Assembly (NCBI GenBank): GCA_041655595.1
Contig: JBBAFB010000063.1
Location: forward strand, 1 to 12,033
Source of the DNA: JBBAFB01 sp041655595
GTDB taxonomy: Bacteria; Bacillota; DULZ01
Reading direction: 5' to 3'
Length of the DNA: 12,033 nucleotides
The position numbers were made by a program, and so were the translations under genes. Of this stretch, positions 6,979 to 12,033 are shown in pieces. A model generated the notes under the pieces. The model was not told where the DNA came from. It saw only the letters and a list, made by a program, of their open reading frames with translations, and made no database searches. Position 1 is the stretch's first letter. Every line of letters begins with the position of its first letter.

Positions 6979-7560
6979 ATGAAAAAAGATTTTGTAAGCA
7001 GAAAAGACAGCATGATTTTGGCTGCTATAGATATCATCAGCGAAAATGGCGTTCAAGGTTTATCTACAAAAGAAATTGCCGCCAAACAGGGGATATCGGA
7101 ATCCCTTTTATATAAGCATTTTAAAAGCATTGATGAGGTTTTAGTAGCTGTCGTGGCATACTTTGGCAGGTTTGATACCATGATTTTCAATACAATGCTT
7201 AAGCGAAATATATCTTACAAAGAAAAAATATTGGGATCGGTTGAATCCTTTATAGAACTTTATGAAAACTATCCCAGTTTAGCAGCCATTGTTTTAAACT
7301 ACGAGACCCTAATGCATTACGAACACACAAAAGATTCAATGAGAAAAATCATAGAGGGACGCTCCGCTTTTATGGTCGAGCTGATTGAAAGGGGTCAAAA
7401 TGCCGGGGAAATAAAAGACTACTTTTCCGCCCAAGAGCTGGCGGATATTGTTTTGGGCCTCACTAAAACAATAATTTTGAGATGGAAAATGGGCGACTAT
7501 AAATTTTCTGTAAAAGAATGCATGTTGGCTACGATAAAGAAAGTGTTGGACAAATGTTAG
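6979..7560 (+). CDS. TetR/AcrR family transcriptional regulator
   Basis: This is a 193-residue predicted dimeric DNA-binding regulator. The N-terminal TetR_N domain covers about residues 10-57, with the helix-turn-helix in STKEIAAKQGISESLLYKHFKS. The remaining helical domain (about 60-193) should bind a ligand and dimerise; it is divergent and gives no clue to the inducer. The ATG has GGAGG (6969-6973) 5 bp upstream. The gene heads an apparent operon with cheY, 35 bp from its stop to the cheY start, and stands behind a consensus promoter and an inverted repeat that could be its own operator. A TetR regulator leading a chemosensory operon is not the usual arrangement, and the likely reading is autoregulation plus control of the che genes. 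Confidence 0.9.
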   Translation: MKKDFVSRKDSMILAAIDIISENGVQGLSTKEIAAKQGISESLLYKHFKSIDEVLVAVVAYFGRFDTMIFNTMLKRNISYKEKILGSVESFIELYENYPSLAAIVLNYETLMHYEHTKDSMRKIIEGRSAFMVELIERGQNAGEIKDYFSAQELADIVLGLTKTIILRWKMGDYKFSVKECMLATIKKVLDKC

Positions 7561-7578
7561 CTAAAATGAGCTAGTTGC

Positions 7579-7585
7579 GGGGAGG
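7579..7585 (+). promoter_or_regulatory. Ribosome binding site that fixes the cheY start
   Basis: GGGGAGG lies 10 bp before ATG 7596 and only 1 bp before the in-frame ATG 7587; an in-frame TTG at 7575 lies upstream of it. ATG 7596 also gives the standard receiver start MKKVLIVDD. Confidence 0.75.
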
Positions 7586-7595
7586 TATGGTAGTT

Positions 7596-7949
7596 ATGAA
7601 AAAAGTACTGATTGTTGACGATGCGGCTTTTATGAGATTATCCCTGAAAAACATCCTGGAAAAGAACGGACACCAAGTTATCGGGGAGGCAGAGAACGGG
7701 AAAGTGGGGATTATGCGTTATAGGGAGCTTAACCCCGATGTGGTAACTTTGGACATTACAATGCCGGAAATGGACGGGTTAACAGCCCTGAAAGAAATTA
7801 AGAAGATTGACAATAATGCGAAGGTTATCATTGTTTCGGCAATGGGGCAGGAGGGTTTTGTAAGGGAGGCCATTATGTACGGCGCTAAGAGTTTTATTGT
7901 TAAACCTTTTTCCGAGGAGCATGTTTTAAAAGTACTAAATTCGATCTAG
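7596..7949 (+). CDS. cheY: Chemotaxis response regulator CheY (single receiver domain)
   Basis: This is a stand-alone 117-residue receiver that accepts phosphate from CheA and carries the signal to its target, the flagellar switch in classic systems. The acidic pair is Asp8-Asp9 (VDD), the phosphorylated residue Asp53 (TLDITMPEMDG), the switch residue Ser81 (IIVSAM) and the invariant lysine Lys103 (VKPF). There is no output domain. DAAFMR after the acidic pair and the SAMGQ block are typical of CheY in Firmicutes. The start is discussed with its ribosome site. cheA begins 50 bp after the stop, with no terminator between, so CheA is the expected partner. Whether the target is the flagellar motor or something else cannot be told from the window. 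Confidence 0.95.
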   Translation: MKKVLIVDDAAFMRLSLKNILEKNGHQVIGEAENGKVGIMRYRELNPDVVTLDITMPEMDGLTALKEIKKIDNNAKVIIVSAMGQEGFVREAIMYGAKSFIVKPFSEEHVLKVLNSI

Positions 7950-7987
7950 CAGAAATTGTTGTCGGCGTGGTTGGAAAATTGACCTGT

Positions 7988-7993
7988 GAGGTG
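7988..7993 (+). promoter_or_regulatory. Ribosome binding site that supports the cheA TTG start
   Basis: GAGGTG lies 6 bp before TTG 8000. The next in-frame ATG (8024) has no comparable site and would trim the first helix of the phosphotransfer domain, so TTG is preferred. Confidence 0.65.
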
Positions 7994-7999
7994 TCTTAA

Positions 8000-10063
8000 T
8001 TGTCAAAGTTATCCCATGAACCCATGTTAGAAATGTTTATTTTTGAAACCGCCCAATTATTGGAGCAGTTGGAGCAGGTAATAATCAACAGCGAAAAAAT
8101 TAGTTCCTACACTGAGCACAATATCAATGAGGTCTTTCGAATAATGCATACTATTAAAGGGTCTTCCGCGATGATGCTGTTTAACAGCATCGCATCCCTT
8201 GCCCATTCCATGGAAGATCTTTTTTACTTTATCAGAGAAAACAAGCCCCAAAAAATTGACTTTACCGAGTTGACTGATCTTATTTTGGAAGGCGCAGATT
8301 TTATACAAACAGAACTTGTTGAAATTGAAAACGGCAGGGAAGCGACAGCCGATTCTTGCCTATTGATCGAGAAAATTAAAGTATTTCTGGGGGATCTGAA
8401 AAAAATTAATCAAATTTCCGATCAAAGCTGCAAGAACAACGAAAAAGCCGAGACCATTAAACAACAGCAATATTATATCGGCTCGGATAGCTTTGCACCT
8501 ATCCCGGCTAAAAAGATGTTTAAAGCGGTGGTTTACTTTGAGGAAGGTTGTCAGATGGAGAATGTAAGGGCTTTTACGGTGCTACATAATTTGAAAGATT
8601 TGGTAAGTAATCTTCATTATTTTCCTTCCAATATTGTAGAAGACGATAGTACCGAAGAAATCATTAGGGTGGATGGTTTTAAAGTTTTTTTTAGTACGGA
8701 GTATTCCTTAGAGATTATCAGGGAAATTTTGATGGACACTATTTTTCTAAAGCACCTGGAACTGGAGGAGTTAGTAGGGGCAGAGGAGTTAATTGAATTT
8801 GAAAAGAATCAGCAAGCTAAATTAAGGGAGACCCAATCCCCAGAAATCAAGATGATTGAAAGAGAGCAGGACCTGGAAGCCCACTCAAAATCCCTTAATC
8901 AAAGTATTATCAGTGTAAGCGTTTCTAAGTTAGATACCTTGATGGATTTGGTAGGGGAAATGGTAATCGCAGAAGCAATGGTAGTGCAAAATCCGGATCT
9001 CAGGGGCTTGGAGCTTGATAACTTCCAAAAGGCTGCTCGGCAGTTAAACAAAATTACCAGTGAAATGCAGGATATGGTAATGTCTATCCGTATGGTGCCC
9101 TTGTCTGCCACCTTCCACAAAATGCACCGGATTACAAGGGACATGTGTAAAAAGCTGGATAAGGAAGTCAAGCTTGAAATTATAGGTGAAGAAACAGAGG
9201 TAGATAAGAATATCATCGAACATATTTCCGACCCTCTCATGCATTTGGTTCGAAACGCCCTTGATCATGGCATAGAGCCTACTGAAGATAGGTTGGCAAA
9301 GGGTAAACCTAAATCCGGCACCATCACCATAGAGGCTAAAAATGCCGGCAGCGATGTGTTGATTATTATCAAGGATGATGGCAAGGGTTTAGATAGGGAC
9401 GGCATTTTAAAAAGAGCTAAGGAAAATGATTTGCTTTACAGATCCGAGGAGGATATGTCAGACGGGGAAGTTTTTAATTTAATTTTGCTCCCGGGCTTTT
9501 CAACCAAGGAAAGCGTTTCAGAATTTTCCGGCCGCGGTGTAGGGATGGATGTGGTCAGTAAAAATATTGAGACCATCGGCGGCTCTGTTTCCGTAGATAG
9601 TGTTCAAGATGGGGGGACCACAATTACCTTAAAAATTCCCCTTACCCTGGCAATTATAGATGGCATGAATATCAAAGTGGGCAAATCTCGTTATACCATA
9701 CCTACAGCCTCTATCAAAGAATCCTTCAGGCCCGAGGAAAATGATATTATTACCGATCCTCAGGGCAATGAAATGATTATGGTTAGAGGGGAATGTTACC
9801 CCATTTTGCGGTTACATGAGCTTTACAATGTGGAAACGAAAATAACCAATTTTATTGAGGGCATCATCATTATGGTAGAGCAGGATACCAAAAACCTTTG
9901 CGTCTTTGCGGATGAATTATTAGGGCAACAACAAGTGGTAGTAAAAACATTACCCGACTATATCCGCCAGTTGAAAACAGTGAAAGGTTTGGCTGGCTGT
10001 ACCTTGTTGGGAGATGGAAGCATCAGTTTGATTTTGGATGCCGGAGGTTTGTTTAATTTGTAA
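8000..10063 (+). CDS. cheA: Chemotaxis histidine kinase CheA
   Basis: This 687-residue cytoplasmic kinase autophosphorylates in response to receptor-CheW arrays and phosphorylates CheY. P1 (about 1-130) holds the phosphorylated His50 in MHTIKGSS. Residues about 171-260 form a P2-like docking domain (FKAVVYFEEGCQMENVRAF), flanked by charged linkers. P3 dimerisation spans about 303-365 (SVSVSKLDTLMDLVGEMVIAE). The P4 ATPase shows the N box HLVRNALDHG (415-424), the G1 box DDGKGLD (459-465) and the G2 box GRGVGMDVV (511-519). P5, the CheW-like receptor-coupling domain, runs from about 553 to the end. All catalytic motifs are intact. The start is TTG with GAGGTG upstream. It lies between cheY and cheW in the presumed operon. 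Confidence 0.97.
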   Translation: MSKLSHEPMLEMFIFETAQLLEQLEQVIINSEKISSYTEHNINEVFRIMHTIKGSSAMMLFNSIASLAHSMEDLFYFIRENKPQKIDFTELTDLILEGADFIQTELVEIENGREATADSCLLIEKIKVFLGDLKKINQISDQSCKNNEKAETIKQQQYYIGSDSFAPIPAKKMFKAVVYFEEGCQMENVRAFTVLHNLKDLVSNLHYFPSNIVEDDSTEEIIRVDGFKVFFSTEYSLEIIREILMDTIFLKHLELEELVGAEELIEFEKNQQAKLRETQSPEIKMIEREQDLEAHSKSLNQSIISVSVSKLDTLMDLVGEMVIAEAMVVQNPDLRGLELDNFQKAARQLNKITSEMQDMVMSIRMVPLSATFHKMHRITRDMCKKLDKEVKLEIIGEETEVDKNIIEHISDPLMHLVRNALDHGIEPTEDRLAKGKPKSGTITIEAKNAGSDVLIIIKDDGKGLDRDGILKRAKENDLLYRSEEDMSDGEVFNLILLPGFSTKESVSEFSGRGVGMDVVSKNIETIGGSVSVDSVQDGGTTITLKIPLTLAIIDGMNIKVGKSRYTIPTASIKESFRPEENDIITDPQGNEMIMVRGECYPILRLHELYNVETKITNFIEGIIIMVEQDTKNLCVFADELLGQQQVVVKTLPDYIRQLKTVKGLAGCTLLGDGSISLILDAGGLFNL

Positions 10064-10126
10064 ATTTACGGGTACTGTTTTTGGCTTCTTTTTTAGGGCT
10101 TAGCACTATTTGTATAACATTAAAGC

Positions 10127-10135
10127 AGAAAGGAG
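10127..10135 (+). promoter_or_regulatory. Ribosome binding site that decides the cheW start
   Basis: AGAAAGGAG precedes two in-frame ATG codons, at 10141 (5 bp) and 10144 (8 bp). It rules out the longer reading from 10081, whose extra residues are unlike CheW. Either ATG is acceptable; the difference is a single methionine. Confidence 0.6.
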
Positions 10136-10140
10136 ATGAG

Positions 10141-10638
10141 ATGATGGCAGAGTTAAAGGAAAACATTATGGAAGTGGAGGAGGACACACAAAAAGGCAGG
10201 TATTTAACTTTTTCTCTAGGCAAAGAGAGTTATGGCATAGAAATAAAATATGTTACCGAAATTATTGGGATTCAAGAAATTACGGAAATACCTGAGCTTC
10301 CCGAATATGTAAAGGGGATTATCAACCTAAGGGGCAAGATTATCCCGGTGATGGATGTAAGGTTGCGCTTTAAAAAGGAAGAAAAAGAGTATAACGATAG
10401 AACCTGTGTTATTGTAATTGATGTAAAAGATGTATCTATCGGTTTAATTGTAGATACTGTCGCGGAAGTGTTGACCATACCGGAAGAAGGTATTGTAGAG
10501 CCGCCGGGAGTTAGCAAAGGTTTTAGCAATAGGTATATTAAGAACATTGGTAAGGTTGGGAATGATGTGAAATTAATCCTCGACTGTGAAAAGTTACTAA
10601 CCGAGGATGAGATGGAAGATTTAAATTCAGCCTTATAA
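10141..10638 (+). CDS. cheW: Chemotaxis adaptor CheW
   Basis: CheW joins receptor tips to CheA in the membrane-associated chemosensory array. The product is 165 residues (164 if the second ATG is used). A short acidic N-terminal extension of about 18 residues precedes the CheW fold. Recognisable blocks are RYLTFSLGKESYGIEI, VTEIIGIQEITEIPELPEYVKGIINLRGKIIPVMDVRLRF (in which NLRG is the diagnostic core), VIDVKDVSIGLIVDTVAEVL and VKLILDCEKLL. It shares its fold with the P5 domain of the CheA encoded upstream. The receptor gene follows 24 bp after the stop. The 77-bp cheA-cheW gap has no terminator or clear promoter. Confidence 0.96.
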   Translation: MMAELKENIMEVEEDTQKGRYLTFSLGKESYGIEIKYVTEIIGIQEITEIPELPEYVKGIINLRGKIIPVMDVRLRFKKEEKEYNDRTCVIVIDVKDVSIGLIVDTVAEVLTIPEEGIVEPPGVSKGFSNRYIKNIGKVGNDVKLILDCEKLLTEDEMEDLNSAL

Positions 10639-10662
10639 AATATTTTAAAGGGGGTTTAAAAG

Positions 10663-12033
10663 ATGAAGTGGTTTTATAATATGAAAATTGCTGCGAAGCT
10701 AATTCTCGGTTTTTTAATAGTAGCAGTAATTGCCGGGGTAATAGGTGGGGTAGGTCTTGTAAGTCTTAACAGAATTGCGGAAGCTGATGTGTTGCTTTAT
10801 GAGGAAAATCTAATGGGAGTAGAGTATTCCGGGAAAGCAGCCGAATTTTTTCAAAGGATAAGATTTAATAACATGAGGATGCTGGCGACTGAGGATATAA
10901 CTGAAATTCCAAAGTTAATTGGCAATGTTGAGAACTATACAGCGGATGTTGATAGGTTTTTGCAACTATATGATGAGGGTATAGTTGCAGATGCTGATCA
11001 GGCCCTCTTTGATGAAATGACACCTTTTTGGGATAAGTACAAAGGGCTGACAAAAGATTATGTCAGATTTATACAGTCAGGGCGGCTCGAAGAAGCAGAG
11101 GAAATTATTTTTGGTGATATGGGGCCCGTAGGTGATAATGTCAGAATCAGTTTTGAGAAGTTTGGTAATTATAATAGCGAAGGTGCCAAAGATAGGGCTG
11201 ATGAAAACCAAGCTTTAGTCAAAAACATAACTTTAATTATGATTATCGTAGTAGTGGCCGGTGTGCTAATTGCTATACTTCTTGGTATATTTATTTCTCG
11301 AATTATAAGTAAACCGGTTAATGAGATGGTAGATGCAGCAGACAAGTTGGCCCTAGGTGATATCAATGTTAATGTTCAATCAGATTCCAAGGATGAAATT
11401 GGAAGTCTTGCTTTGTCTTTCAGTAAAATGATAGATAATATCAGGGGTCAAGCTTTGGTGGCGGAAAAAATTGCGGATGGAGATTTTACTATAAACGTTG
11501 ATGTGAAATCTGATAAGGATCTTCTTGGCTTAAAGCTTAGGGAAATAGTGGAGAAAAATAATGAAGTTTTATCCAATGTTGTCTCCGCTGCTGATCAGGT
11601 TGCTTCGGGGGCACGGCAGGTATCGGATTCCAGTATGGCCCTTTCTCAAGGTGCTGCTGAGCAAGCCAGCTCTATTGAAGAACTGACCGCCTCCTTGGAG
11701 GAAATATCCACCCAAACTGAACAAAATGCAGCTAATGCTAATCAAGCTAATGAGCTAGCTGAAACAGCCAAGGCAAACGCTGAGAAGGGCAATGGCCAGA
11801 TGCAAGAAATGTTAAAAGCCATGGAAGAAATCAATGTCTCCTCAGCTAATATTTCTAAGATCATCAAGGTTATTGACGAAATAGCTTTTCAAACTAATAT
11901 ACTTGCATTAAATGCAGCAGTAGAAGCAGCAAGGGCGGGCCAGCATGGCAAAGGCTTTGCTGTGGTTGCGGAAGAAGTCAGAAATCTAGCGGCTAGATCT
12001 GCAAATGCAGCAAAAGAAACTACTGATATGATA
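10663..12033 (+). CDS. Methyl-accepting chemotaxis protein, 3' truncated by window edge
   Basis: This transmembrane chemoreceptor controls CheA through CheW. The 457 codons seen run open to the window end. TM1 lies at about residues 12-34 and TM2 at about 189-211. Between them is a sensor of about 150 residues, mostly helical and resembling the 4HB_MCP four-helix type, without a recognisable ligand motif. A HAMP domain follows (about 212-264, with ISKPVNEM and DEIGSLALSF), then a second, HAMP-like stretch (about 265-305, ADGDFT and LLGLKLREIVEKNN). The signalling domain carries a Q/A/E-rich region with potential methylation sites and the conserved hairpin tip VIDEIAFQTNILALNAAVEAARAG (about 403-426). 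The ATG follows AAAGGGGG (10647-10654) by 8 bp. The gene is last in the presumed tetR-che operon within the window. Confidence 0.96.
   Translation, partial: MKWFYNMKIAAKLILGFLIVAVIAGVIGGVGLVSLNRIAEADVLLYEENLMGVEYSGKAAEFFQRIRFNNMRMLATEDITEIPKLIGNVENYTADVDRFLQLYDEGIVADADQALFDEMTPFWDKYKGLTKDYVRFIQSGRLEEAEEIIFGDMGPVGDNVRISFEKFGNYNSEGAKDRADENQALVKNITLIMIIVVVAGVLIAILLGIFISRIISKPVNEMVDAADKLALGDINVNVQSDSKDEIGSLALSFSKMIDNIRGQALVAEKIADGDFTINVDVKSDKDLLGLKLREIVEKNNEVLSNVVSAADQVASGARQVSDSSMALSQGAAEQASSIEELTASLEEISTQTEQNAANANQANELAETAKANAEKGNGQMQEMLKAMEEINVSSANISKIIKVIDEIAFQTNILALNAAVEAARAGQHGKGFAVVAEEVRNLAARSANAAKETTDMI

Noticed and set aside
10099..10107. TTAGCACT-like string before cheW, resembling half of a CIRCE site
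   Set aside because: The matching GAGTGCTAA half is absent and no promoter is aligned with it, so it is a chance match.

Overview
The window reads as chromosomal DNA of a low-to-moderate GC Gram-positive anaerobe of the Clostridia, plausibly Peptococcaceae-like (Desulfotomaculum-type). This rests on strong AGGAGG-type ribosome sites, TTG starts, an HrcA/CIRCE-controlled groESL operon, a consensus sigma-A promoter and protein sequences of clostridial character. The exact taxon cannot be fixed from sequence alone. All supported genes lie on the + strand, and I see no rRNA, tRNA, CRISPR array, insertion sequence or prophage gene.

Region 1 (1-4293) is a metal-uptake and molybdenum-cofactor block. 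It opens with the C-terminal part of an ABC transporter ATPase, followed by a lipoprotein substrate-binding protein of the iron-complex/cobalamin/molybdate (class III) type. After a 117-bp structured gap come a THEP1-like P-loop NTPase with a TTG start, then moaA, moaC and a MogA/MoaB-type gene. MoaA and MoaC make cyclic pyranopterin monophosphate, and MogA adenylates molybdopterin before metal insertion. The transporter next door may supply molybdate or tungstate, but its substrate is inferred from context only. A 17-codon ORF bridging moaC and mogA may be a remnant of a lost gene or a translational-coupling peptide.

Region 2 (4294-6598) is the groES-groEL heat-shock operon. It has a sigma-A-type promoter, a perfect CIRCE operator at the predicted transcription start, and a strong bidirectional terminator after groEL.

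Region 3 (6599-6978) is a 380-bp non-coding stretch. It holds an unrecognised segment, an AT-rich block with two identical 12-bp palindromes, a textbook promoter (TTGACA-17-TATAAT) and an inverted repeat just downstream of the predicted start site.

Region 4 (6979-12033) reads tetR-cheY-cheA-cheW-mcp, closely packed and probably one operon. It encodes a TetR-type regulator and a compact chemosensory pathway: transmembrane receptor, CheW adaptor, CheA kinase and CheY receiver. The receptor gene runs off the right edge. No cheB, cheR, cheC or cheD gene is present within the window.

The most interesting points are the TetR-headed chemosensory operon with its dense promoter architecture, the THEP1-like NTPase inside a Moco operon, the leader-like gap in front of it, and the bridging mini-ORF. 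Nothing here proves a wholly new system.
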